A stretch of 64,000 nt of DNA from Branchiostoma lanceolatum (taxonomy: Eukaryota; Chordata; Leptocardii; Amphioxiformes; Branchiostomatidae). Position 1 is the stretch's first letter. Every line of letters starts with the position of its first letter. Below, piece after piece: positions 35,868 to 46,575 of this stretch. The stretch lies in assembly GCF_035083965.1 (NCBI RefSeq), contig NC_089723.1, positions 930,001-994,000 of the forward strand, in the 5' to 3' direction. Made by a program: the position numbers and the translations under genes. The notes below the pieces were generated by a model. It saw only the letters and a program-made list of their open reading frames with translations, was not told the origin of the DNA and ran no database searches.

Positions 35868-36400
35868 GCGAACACCTGTACACGTACCGGTCACTGGAAA
35901 CTATTGGGGGAGGGGGTGGGCACATTTCACACACACCTGTCACTGGAAACTATCAGGGGGAGGGGGTTGGGCACACCTGTACACACACACCAGTACACGC
36001 ACCAGTCACTGGAAACTATCAGGGGAGGTAGCTCCTGTACACATACCTGTCATGGTGAACTACCAGGGGAGGGGGGATGGGCACACTTACACACACACCT
36101 GTACACGCACCAGTCACTGGAAAATACTAGTATCAAGGGGAGGGGCACCTGTCATTGTGAACTATCAGGGGAGGGGGACACCTGTCACTGTGAACTATCT
36201 TAGTCTGTATATAACGCAAACTCCAGCTGTCCGGGGGTTTCTCTCCCCTCCCCGTGGCGGCGAGCCGTTACAGGCGGCGAGCGGTCACAGGGCTTGATTG
36301 AAATCAGGCTAGGGTGACCTGTACACATGCCAGTCATTGTGAACTGTCACTAGTATCAGGGGACACATGTACACACACTTGTCATGGTGAAGTTGAACTA
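35868..36400. repeat. Irregular minisatellite immediately upstream of GOLM
   Basis: 'gtcactggaaactatc' or 'gtcatggtgaactac' variants recur at 35890, 35939, 36005, 36048, 36112, 36151, 36186, 36332 and 36382, separated by purine-rich (ggggagggg) and (ac)n-rich spacers. It starts about 30 bases upstream of the GOLM ATG (35837), so the GOLM promoter must lie in or across it. The GOLM ATG sits in AAGATGGCG, a YY1-type start context. Plus-strand open frames here are repeat by-products. Confidence 0.75.
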
Positions 36401-36548
36401 AACTAAAGGGAGGGGCGTTATGCTTTTTTGTAAATTGATAGATTCTAAATACTATACAGATGGGGTAATATAAAAGACCAATATAAAAGACCAGTCCCAT
36501 TACTCTACCCACCTCTATTAAAATACACAATTCAGAAGTAAGGAGACA

Positions 36549-37659
36549 TTTATTTGTCACACACGAAACACAAACATTGCAGTCGTAAAGATCAGTTGTC
36601 AAAACTGTACCCAAACATCCGACACATCAACATGGCTTTTTATTGCTCTCAGTACCTCAGGCTACACAATAAAACACACAGGTGCAAAAATTATCATATG
36701 GGTAAATATCATCAGCCCATAGATATATACATACTTTAAACTCTCAGCGGGCATTGATGGCACACAAAATTCAAAACATACATTAAAAAGGAATCTCCTG
36801 TATTCGCATAGAATCTTCTAGGATAAACTCTATCAATTCATAAAGCAATGCCTTGGCACTAAGTAATACAGATGGAGAGGAATGGTCATAGGTTCTCCAT
36901 CGGAATAAATCTTCACTTAAACAACAAAACAGCAGGTCACAACAACAGAGCCAAGCAGCAGATTGTGTTCGCTGGTACATTCTGGTCTTTCCTGAGATCC
37001 AGAGTTGGTAATGTTAGAATTCCTTCACTCTTTAAGATAACAAAGTCTTGCCATGTCCAATCTCACTAAAAATCTCTCAGTTACCTTCATTTTCAGACCT
37101 TAACACCATATAAGATATGGCCAAAGGAGCACCTTTTGAAATCCTTCCTTGTGTGTTTTGACAATACACATGTAACAGAATTACGATGAAGTCCTTTACC
37201 ATTTAGTTTAAAGCTGGGTTAAGTTGAAAATCTTACCATGTCCAATCCCACTAAAAATCTCTCAGTTACCTTCATTTCCACACCGTATGAGGTATGGCCA
37301 AAGGAGCACCTTTTGAAACCCTTTCCTGTCTGTTTCGACAGTACACATGTAACAGAATTATGATGAAGTCTTTTACCATCAAGTTTAAAGGTGGTTGAGT
37401 TGAAAGTTACATGGTCGGTCGCTTTTTGTAATTTTTCTACTTTCTGCTACAGGAGACATTCATGAATGTATGAGCGTGTTGAAAGCACAGACAGTTATTA
37501 TGATTTCATAAAATGTGTTTTTTCATCCTTATCGACGTTCAAACATATGCACTACGATACATTTTTACTTTCTGGAAAAACGTTACAAATTCTGAGTGTG
37601 CCTGGAGTTATTTAGACGATGGCTGAGTTGGTTTGGCAGCGCGGCGGAGAGAGCGGCGC
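36549..37659 (-). other. Probable creatine kinase 3' UTR with 185-bp tandem duplication
   Basis: AATAAA on the minus strand (TTTATT on plus) occurs at 36639-36644 and 36549-36554, about 1.0-1.1 kb after the stop codon. A diverged tandem duplication of about 185 bp occupies 37041-37410; 'ccatgtccaatc' starts near 37051 and 37236. No ORF is supported. Confidence 0.5.
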
Positions 37660-40600
37660 TTACAGGCCGCGGCCGTCGCCCTTGGGGATGAGCTTGTCGA
37701 TGCTGCGGCCCCGCTCCAGCTCCTTCTCCATGCGCACCAACAGGTCCACGCCGTCGATCACGGCCTGCACCAGCTGGACCTCCGAGGCGCCCAGACGGTC
37801 CGCGTTCGAGATGTCGAAGGTGCCGCCCACGGCAGCGGTGTCCACGCCGCCGGTACCGCGCTTCTGTAGACGCAGGGCCTTCAGGATGTTGTCAAAGCGA
37901 GGGTCCTGGACAGAACGAAACACAAACATCACCGTAACGGTCATTCTTTTCTTGTTACATTCGCAGATAAATGTGCATAAACAGGCTTATGTCATTCAGT
38001 TACAATTTAAAGAAAAACTACTCTCAAACCATGGGTACTGGACAGACAAAACACGCACACCATCAGAACTGTTATTCTTTCATCATTTTGTTTGCAGATA
38101 AAAATGTGCATACATGTCAACTTGATTTATGTGATTCAGTTACAATTGTACATTGGTAATAACAACATAGCAATGACTGCACAGTCTGGATAGGTTAAGG
38201 GCTAGACTCTGTACCTTGGACACCCTGGGGATCTTGACGTGAACTCCAGCCCTCAGGCCGGTGCCCAGGTTGGACGGACAGGTGAGGATGTAGCCCAGGT
38301 GCTCGTTCCACATGAACTCCCAGCCCTTCTCGTTAATCTGCTTCTCCACCTGTGGGACAACAGCACACCATAAATCTGAAACATCAGGACTCAGAAACAG
38401 CAGGATGGCACTTTTCAGGGAAACCAACTTGCAATTATATCTCATTCACACTTGACCTATATTGACATGTTGACGACTACATGCTCTGGCAAACGAAGAA
38501 AGGTGTGACTGTAATTGGAAACTTTTGGAGGGATCGGGAAATGATTTTAGTGGTGCAAACCCAATTTGGATTGGAACTCTTGTTGCTGCTAGAGCACGCA
38601 CAGGTTGTGAGTTTATTGTACACTTAACTTTACAACCACAGCTAAACAAGCAAAACTTAAATGAACACTTTGCTAAAACAACTGCTACCCTCTTATCAAA
38701 ATCATAGCTACTGTCAGTGGAGGGCCCTTAGGATTGCAAAAAGTAAACAAAATGTGGGGAAGATACCATCATCTTGAAATACCTTCAAAGAGCAAGGGTG
38801 TGGTATTGGAAAGGGAGCAAAACAATGTGAAAAACATCTCTACCAACACTTGTTGAAAAAAGGTGTTCAGATTTTCATAAATGACAGTTCAGCTGGTGGA
38901 AATTTGGAATTGAATAAAACTGATTTTTTAATATTGTGTGTAAATAGTCATAAAGGCATAAAATAGAGTGGATTCATTCCTCAGCTAACCAACATCTTTT
39001 GCACTACACAGGCTGTACAGGTCTAAACAGGAACTACAAACTGTATGCAGCTCCAGATGTCTTACAGAGGGATGACTGCAGTGAAAAAGATGTCGGTTAG
39101 CTTGAGGAATGAATCCACTCTACTTCATAATAGTCCTACACTTACAGTCACTTTTCAGGTCACACAATAGAAAACACAAATTTCACAAGTCAGCTATGCA
39201 CAGCACATGACGTATGTATTAGTGATACACAGAACATGTAATACATGTAAGTGATGCACAGAACATGTATGTGTGTAAGTGAAGGCAGTCGAACACCACA
39301 CACAGCACTCTTCTCACAGCAACAGTTTGGAGTTGGGGATGGAACATGAAGTAAAGAGAGAGGACTTACCTGCACACAAGTCTGGATCATGTAGGACTAA
39401 TAATGTGATATAAACTGTGTGGAGCAATTTGGAAGGTACAAACTTACCAGCTCTGGAAATTTTACGGAACTTCTCCACAGACCACTAACCAAGCAGCCTT
39501 GCATCCTTACCTTTCAAGATATGGAAAACTAATCTCCTTAATAACAGCAGAGACTCAGTCATACTCAAGGGCTCACATACAAACCACCAGCTACCTTTGG
39601 CTGGAGTGTACTTGATGCTGTAAAAACAATGCCTAAGTACGATACCTCAAGTCGGCGACAATTGTCACCTAACTTCCTAAGAACGATACCTAGAGTCAGC
39701 GTTAACTGCGACCTAAGTACAATACCTAGAGTCAGCGTTAACTGCGACCTAAGTACAATACCTAGAGTCAGCGTTAACTGCGATCTAAGTACGATACCTC
39801 ACTGAGTCCCTCCGAGAATCTACGGAAGACGCGCCTCATGTTTCCGCCCTTCTCCATGGAGATGACCCGGGTGTGGTCCTCCTCGTTCAGCCACACCAGG
39901 AAGGTCTTGTTCATGTTATGCCTGGGGGAAGGGGGACAGACCGTGCCGGGGAGGGGGGTACAGGTGTCAGTGGGGGGTGGGGGTGGAGGTAGACAGGGAT
40001 GGTATGGCATGCAAAGGAGGTAAAGGACTAGCTACATACATGTAGGAAAGAAATTGTATCTAGATACAGAAATGTAGTAAATAGGAAAAGATTCAGGCAT
40101 CTACTAGTAATGGTACATAGGAAAGAAACAGAAGAAAAGAAACAGCACAAGAATCACTCTGGTTCTTGAAGATGTACAGTAGCATGCAGGGAGGATGGAG
40201 AAGCTGGAAAAAAGATGCTAATGAAATGCAAAGGATGTTATTGAAGTGATAGAAAGAAAGTTGAAAAAGTATTTTTCATTTATAATGATGGTAGATCTAA
40301 CCTGCAAAAATAGATTTGAAATGAGAAAGGTGATAATTATGACTCATTATGAGAATGGGGAGAAAGCGTGGTTTGTAGCTTAGAACAGCCTGCTGAGGGG
40401 ATAGACAAGTAGACGTGAGGGGGTGGGGTGGAAAGTGGGAAGGAACGCTGAGGGGGGAGGGGGGCACAGATGGCACCAGTCATGTCTCACCCTACCTTAC
40501 CAGCTACCTAATGTTCTAACACTGTAAACTACAGGCACAGCAAACCTCCATACTTATCCTGTGGCAGCAAGTGTGCAAGCCTCTGCACAAAGTGGCAAAC

Positions 40601-43600
40601 ACTCCAGTGGACACACCACACAACTCGGGGGGAGGGGGTTGGAGAAGGGGTGGGGGTTACCTGTGAGAGGCCTGTGCAGAACCTCTGGAATACCCGTTGC
40701 ATGTTCCCACCCTTTTCCATGGAAATGACCCTTGTGTGGTCCTCTTCGTTCACCCAGACTAGGAAAGTCTTGTTCATGTTATGCCTGAGGGCAGGTGCAA
40801 AGGGGAGGTTCATTCATGGTGAGGGGGGATATAGGGTGCAGAGGGGGGGTTCATTCATCCTGCTGAGTGGGTGGGATGAGCTGCAGTGCTACATGCTGGT
40901 GGGAGGAAGTCAGAGATCATGTGGGAGAAAACAACTGAGACAGACGTACACAAAGGTGTGTTTGTTTGTGTGTTGGTATGTTTGTGCATTTGTATGTGTG
41001 TCTGTGTGTTTCTTTGCTTATACAATTTATCTGTGTGTTGTGATGCAGGCAAGGAGTTGTTGGATGAAAGTTTGTGAGTAACACTGTTCTGTGAGGTGAC
41101 CTGTGTGTTGTTGAGTGTGTCTGCAAGTACAAAAGTGAACCCAGTAGAAAGATGCATGCTGGGACAGGGTGGCGGACAGTCGGACAGTCGGACAGGCGGA
41201 CAGTCAGACAGCGACAGTCTCCTGTGAAGACAACGTGTGGGTTTAAACGGCGCGGAAACAAAGCGGGGAAGCGTGACTCTACCTCCTTGAGGCCGGTGCA
41301 GAAGCGACGGAACACCCCCGCCATGTTGCCGCCCTTCTCCATGGAGATGACCCGGGTGTGGTCCTCCTCGTTGACCCACACCAGGAAGTTCTTCTGCGCG
41401 TTGTGCCTGCGTGGGGAGGGGGGCAGGAGTCCTTCATGTGAGATCAGGGTATTTTATATACAGGACTACAGTTGTATGTTTGCAGTCTGATTTTTGGGAC
41501 AATTGTATCCTACTCTGGGAGAAACAAAACTAAGTGATCAGTAGAAAGAAATCAACTCAAGAAAGATGATCTGCTGGGGGAGAGGGAGGATCACTTTGAA
41601 AAAAAAAAGTTTGATACATTATTTAAAAATGATTAAGGACTAGGGGTGGATACCGGTTTGCTGGACCTGATTCAGACCTTTATAACATCCAAGAACCGAG
41701 TCCAAAAAACCTGAACAAAGTACAAATATATTTTTCTGTTTTGTTTGACAAAAAGTGTTTTGAGTTTGCCCTCTGACAAAAAAGGCATTTAAAATAAGTG
41801 TAACATTCAAATATCAAACACTGGTTTATCTTGAAAGTTTTCTCACCAAGAAACTTTTATAATTATAGTCGTGCGTGTCAGTGTTGATTCTCTATGCTTT
41901 ATATTGGCCTAATAAAACAAAACATCAACTGGACAGGATTAGGTCCAGGTTCAGGTTAGGACCTGAACCTAAATCTCTGGACCTAAACTTGGACTTGGAC
42001 CTTATTAAGCCAAACCGGTATCCACCCCTTTTAAGGATTAAACAAATCATTATCGTTCTAAAGTATAATAATAATATTACTATGGCTAAGAAATCACAGT
42101 AAAACTTGCTGGAGGTAACAAGAGAAGGAATCATGCTAAGTACAGACTTAAGTTGTTCAATTGACACAGTCATTCTAAACACTATCATAACACATTTTAG
42201 CATGAAAGCTCAGTCTTTTTAAGTTAAAACATAGTCGAATCCTTTTACATAACATTTAACAATCGCATGCCTTTAAACATCACAACAATTATTTTCTTTC
42301 TATCTGAAATGTTTCTGTTCATTCCCTCCCATTCTTCATACAGGCATTCAAATCAGGGACGGGTCCTGGAGACAGATTCAAATGTAAGGCTACGACCCAA
42401 GGCGCAGACCGATCACCACCTGCAAATATATCATCAACTCTGTACAAATTAGGTCTATGCTCAAAGTGCTAAGCTGCACCATCGCACGCACCAGATGCCG
42501 CGGCCGTCGGGCCAGTCGCGGGCCATCCCGGCGCAGGTCAGCAGCGGCGAGACCGGCTTGTCGAACAGGAAGTGGTCGTCGATCAGCTGCTGCTGCTCGT
42601 CGTCTGTCATGTTGTTGAGCGGGTAGTACTTCCCCTCAAACTCTCCCGCCAGGTTGGCCAGGCCGTCAGACACCACACGCTCCACCTATGGGGGGAAGGG
42701 GGTAGGTATGACAGTTTATCTCTCATTTCATTGATCTGATTATATTATCAAAAATTCATTTTTCTACCACTTTCAAGAATCTTTGAATACAATTCGAGTT
42801 TCTTGACTTTCTGTCCAGCAGTCAGTATACATATATATATAAAGAAGGAGAACTTTATTGCGCAACTATTGTAACTGGTACAATGTATGGCAACTTACGT
42901 ACATGACAGGAAATATTGCTAATTGTTAGTTGTAACGTCTAATGACTTTTTTGTCAATCAACCATCCACAAGTGTCAGTTGCTAATGTCAATGGCGACTG
43001 TAGATATCTCTCTCCAGAATGTTCTATTTTGGGCACAGGACCTCCAGTTGGCTCTGGTGACCCCTAGCTCTCTAAGTGTATTGAATACTGTACTTTTATC
43101 AATGCCTGCATTATGTAATTATCCTGATAGTTTCAGCAGGACAATGCCATGAAACCATCTGTAACCCCGTACCTCGCGCCTCTCTGCCCTGGTGCAGGCT
43201 GGCGGCAGGCTCAGGCCGCGGATGCTCCGTCCGGTACGCACGCGGCTGGACAGCACATACTTGTCGTCAAAGTTCCCCCCACGGATCTTGGTGAAGTCCA
43301 GGTCGGTGGGATGCTTGTCGTTTGGCCCGTACCCGCCGTGCCGCTCGTCAATAACGGCATCAAACAGCTCAGCGAATACCTGAGATGGGACAAAATACAA
43401 AGTCATTTACACACTGTACACTTACAGAACATCCCTTAGGTTTGTTACAGAGGACAAGTCTTTCCTGGATTGAAATTACACTGATGTATCCACTACCTGT
43501 ATGTTTACAAATTTGTTTCTCCAAGTCCAAAGACTTGGCTTGACTTGAAACTTTTTATCCTTTGATAGTACATGTACAATGTACGTCCTTTTGAGATGCT

Positions 43601-45465
43601 AAAAGCTAGCGGTAAACATATGTTAAATGGTTTTGGCTATTGCTCGCAAAGATACTATTAGCATCTTATGCCAAATGGCAGTTACTTTTAGGTCCTGCTG
43701 ATTGATGCAGATGACAAAATATACCAGCAAGGTTGTTGACAATGATTAGTGAATTTGACAATCTTTGATAATATTGTGAGAGAGGCAAAAAGCCTGCCCA
43801 CTTACAATAATTTCTAGCTATTTCCTAGATCAAGTAAATTTTGGACCCCCTAGCAGCTTCCTTTGGTAGTGCAGTGAAGCCTGAGAAGTTTGGGACTGAC
43901 CTCGTATGACTCCTCGTCTCCCGCGACCATGCCGACGGTCTTGATGAAGGGGTGCCCGGGGTTGTCCACCCCCGTCTGGATGCACTGGTCCAGCGTGTAG
44001 CCGGCCGGCGTCGCCTTGTCCCGCAGCTTGGCGTAGATCTTTGGTGTCAGGTTACTCGCCATGATGTTGTTGTGCTTCTTCAAGTCAGGGAAGTCAGCAC
44101 TGTGGGGGGAGGGGGGCAGAAGCACGTTCAGGGGTTATTTTTGCTATTTTTGTTTATGATGGAAGCCCTCTACACCTGCTTGAGCTTTTCATGACTTCAG
44201 AACATGCAAAGAACGTTTCATCTTCCCTCATCCTGATATGTTACGCTTATTCTTAATTCCCTTGCAGCTGTCAATACTATTTTAAGTCTACTTTGTAATC
44301 GCAGTATGGTACAACTTATACCCAGCATCTTCCTGTCAACCCTTAACCTATGGCCCTTATCCTTGTCCTTTAACCCAAGCTGGTACGTATACCCGATGAC
44401 TACGTAGCCGCCATAAAATGCATAAAGCTCCTGTCCTAGCGTCAGGTGGGCCTGTTCTAGCTGCCCGCTTGTCTTCAGTGGTAGCAAGCTTGTAGTACTT
44501 GAGAAGCGACGTAAAACATTGGTGAAGCTGCCAAATGGATGTTATCATTGCTTTGTTAGTGTGTCTGGGGCTGAAAATCAACCAATCAATTAATCAATCA
44601 ATCATCAATTGCTGATGCCTGTGAATCTCTCTCCTGGATGTTCTATGAACATTTTAACCAGCTCCAACACTGGAAGTGTTCAACATATTTACATTTCTAT
44701 TCTAGCATGCAGACTAGTACAGTCTGATACAATATTCAACATCAAGGCATGCATGCACAGCACAGCATGACATGGGGTTTGAGATGTTATCAAATGAGTA
44801 ACAGTTACTACATTATGATGACCTACCTCTTGCTAAGGCTACCTGACCAGCTCAGTCCTTTCTGACCTTTGTCTTCCATCATTCATGTTTTTCTTTTGTT
44901 ATTAAATTGCTTCACAGTCAACATGCTTTTAAAGTCGACTTGCATTTTTATAACATGTTTCCAATAGAGACATCATTCTGTTGTCCATGTGTAGTTGCTT
45001 GTTTATTACTTGTCTAGGACACATTCTGCTACATTCAACTTGTTAAAGTTTTGTGAGGATGATTCTTGCCACAAAGACACAGTTTGCTACAGTTAATGTT
45101 TTGTGAGGATGATGTTTGCCACAGAGACTGTCACACTTGCCACAGTTTTGTGTACGTTGGTCGGTCTTACCTAGGAGGGTATCTTTTTCTGGCCGGTTTG
45201 ATGGGCGCAATCTCGGTGGCACGAAGCGTGCACGAGTAGCGCTGGCTGACAGAGCTGGTCAGGAAGCCCAGCATAAAGGCTACGACCAGCGGCACCGAGG
45301 TCCACAGGCACCGCGTGCACGTTCTGTGAACCACAAACCCACCACGCTTACCATAGAACTCTCGCCAATGCATACCGTGTGTGTGTGTGTGTGTACATAT
45401 ATAGGGTACACGTTCTGTGAACCACAAACCCACCACGCTTACCATAGAACTCTCGCCAATGCATA

Positions 45466-45499
<34 letters not shown>

Positions 45500-46526
45500 A
45501 TAGGGTGCACGTTCTGTGAACCACAAACCCACCACGCTTACCATAGAACTCTCGCCAATGCATGCCATGTGTGTGTGTGTGTACGTATGCATGTGTGTGT
45601 GTGTGAGTCACAGTGCATAGGGTGCACGTTCTGTGATCGCACAAACCCACCATGCTTACCATATAACTCTCGCCAGTGCATACCATGTGTGTGTGTGTAC
45701 ATATGCATAAGTTTGTGTGTGAGTGTGCATAGGGTGCACGTTCTGTGATCGCACAAACCCACCAAGCTTACCATAGAACTCTCGCCAATGCACACTGGTG
45801 TGTTTGTGATTGTACATGACCAACACAAATAGACTGGGCATGGTAAGTTTACATGGAATGGACACAAGGGTTGGTGAGGTTCATGGGAATATCTTACTGA
45901 GTTATGATTTATTGGTAGAAAAAAAATTCAGCGATGCATGATCTTTCATTTTCATTTGTCTTATCGTGTTAATCAGGCATGCGGCCGTGTGACCAGCTTC
46001 ACCTGAAATGGAGGGAGGTTGTACAAATGCACCAGTAATTTCAATTTTTAGTTCCTTGCCTAATACATATTACAGGTTTTCCCCACATTTCACTGTAGCT
46101 CAACACAGTCACGCACTGTCAATTAATGCAAGTGGTGGAATTACTGGCTGTTTTGACTATTTCTTCTACAATGACATGGTGGATCCATTACTGACACTTC
46201 ATTCTAAACTCAAGGAAACTGAGTGCGACTGATTATGAAATGTAGATGGATGGACATGGGAGTTAGCTATAGAGGGGAGGGAAAGGGTTGCGGGACTTAT
46301 GGAGGGAGATGGAAATGTGATTGGAAGAGTAATTGAGAAAGAAACAAACGTTATCATTTCTTAAACACACTGGATCATCTCCTTACCTTGGGGGATACAT
46401 TTTTCTGGCCCCGCCCACACGGGCGTCGACGGTCTGGTTGCCATAGTACCAGGCGGAGGCGGCTGCCACGCCCACTCCCCCGGCGGCGGCCAGCGTGCGA
46501 GCATTGCGAACGAAGAACGCTGACAT
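37660..46526 (-). CDS. CKMT: Mitochondrial creatine kinase
   Basis: Exons on the minus strand are 46526-46387, 44099-43901, 43379-43173, 42685-42492, exon 5 (one of 41406-41283, 40784-40661 or 39921-39798), 38349-38215 and 37905-37660. Each choice gives 414 codons, like vertebrate mitochondrial creatine kinases (about 417). The enzyme transfers phosphate between ATP and creatine in the intermembrane space. Visible marks are a Ala-rich presequence ([17 protein letters not shown]), [77 protein letters not shown], active-site Cys312 in [11 protein letters not shown], and [16 protein letters not shown]. The C-terminus is [12 protein letters not shown]. The exon 1 acceptor (46575/46576) shows a further untranslated exon upstream. 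Vertebrates have two such genes; one is seen here. Confidence 0.95.
38964..39122. mobile_element. Palindromic MITE-like element (family of 25338-25505)
   Basis: The left end is 'tagagtggattcattcctcagctaac' and the right end is its complement, '...gttagcttgaggaatgaatccactcta'. It contains the internal 'ccagatgtctta' block seen in the other copy. It lies in the intron between exon 5c and exon 6. Confidence 0.9.
39640..39797 (-). repeat. 36-bp minisatellite continuing from the exon 5c donor
   Basis: The unit on plus is 'acctaagtacaatacctagagtcagcgttaactgcg'. It is present about three to four times, the copy farthest from the exon being degraded. On the minus strand each unit begins with a donor-like gtattgtac (or gtatcgtac) preceded by 'gactctag', which resembles the exon end 'gactcagtgag|gtatcgtac'. 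Confidence 0.85.
39798..39921 (-). CDS. CKMT: Creatine kinase exon 5, copy c (alternative)
   Basis: The exon is 124 nt, with acceptor ccccag above 39921, donor gtatcg below 39798, and the same phases. It encodes (W)[16 protein letters not shown]... and ends [15 protein letters not shown]. It carries V to L next to the catalytic segment, and Ser replaces the Cys of RFC. The intron side of its donor is repeated as a 36-bp array (39640-39797). Confidence 0.82.
40661..40784 (-). CDS. CKMT: Creatine kinase exon 5, copy b (alternative)
   Basis: The exon is 124 nt, with acceptor cctcag above 40784, donor gtaacc below 40661, and the same phases as copy a. It encodes (W)[16 protein letters not shown]... 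and ends [15 protein letters not shown]. Over 21 codons from LVWV to GGNM it differs from copy a at 10 synonymous positions and at no amino acid, so its protein is under constraint. Codon choice is less GC-rich than in its neighbours. Confidence 0.82.
41283..41406 (-). CDS. CKMT: Creatine kinase exon 5, copy a
   Basis: The exon is 124 nt, with acceptor gcag above 41406 and donor gtagag below 41283, phase 2 in and 0 out. It encodes (W)[16 protein letters not shown]... and ends [15 protein letters not shown]. The [17 protein letters not shown] core, with the catalytic acidic residues of the family, is intact. Its ending LKE is closest to vertebrate enzymes, and it is the copy nearest exon 4. 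Confidence 0.85.
41642..42029. mobile_element. 388-bp non-autonomous element with terminal inverted repeats
   Basis: The ends are 'aggggtggataccggttt' and its complement. The inside has 'ggacctgattc.gacct', 'tataacatccaagaaccgag' and 'ggacctgaacctaaatctct' blocks. A second copy with the same ends and order is at 62561-62972. No coding capacity. It lies in creatine kinase intron 4. Confidence 0.92.
44220..44612 (+). repeat. Possible retroelement 3' end with short tail repeat
   Basis: The plus strand ends with '...gtgtctggggctgaaaatc' followed by (aatcaatc)-type repeats at about 44577-44612, a tail style common in LINE and SINE 3' ends. No reverse-transcriptase motif could be read, so the identity is open. 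It lies in creatine kinase intron 1. Confidence 0.25.
45171..45274 (-). CDS. CKMT: Alternative first coding exon of creatine kinase
   Basis: The minus strand encodes [13 protein letters not shown]...KPARKRYPP followed by AG|GTAAGA at 45171, leaving phase 2. Exon 1 (46526-46387) likewise ends in ARKMYPP plus AG and phase 2. Both therefore splice in frame to exon 2 and give [12 protein letters not shown]. The peptide is basic and hydroxyl-rich with one acidic residue, like a mitochondrial presequence. Upstream residues in frame are hydrophobic (SVPLVVAF), so an earlier start within the repeat array is possible. This is an alternative N-terminus inferred from sequence only. Confidence 0.6.
45312..45805. 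repeat. Minisatellite with embedded (GT)n, 5 copies of 91-117 bp
   Basis: 'cacgttctgtga' begins each unit at 45318, 45409, 45508, 45625 and 45737. Units contain 'cttaccatagaactctcgcc' and a variable GT microsatellite; unit length varies with the GT tract. On the minus strand each unit carries TTCTATG|GTAAGC (donor-like) and ggttcacag (acceptor-like). The array lies directly upstream of the alternative first exon. Long open frames on both strands are repeat by-products. Confidence 0.9.
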
Positions 46527-46575
46527 CTTGCGTGATCTTAAGGAACTTAGGAATACAGAACCACTGAAAACTTAT

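Noticed and set aside
35487-36297. Plus-strand open frames of 238 and 158 codons
   Set aside because: They overlap the antisense of GOLM exon 1 and then a minisatellite; the peptide only reflects the repeat (HTHQSLE-type units).
45116-45867. Open frames up to 210 codons on both strands
   Set aside because: They are created by the 91-117 bp array and (GT)n; the products are HTHTHT or VCVCVC. Only the 34-codon segment at 45171-45274 has splice support.
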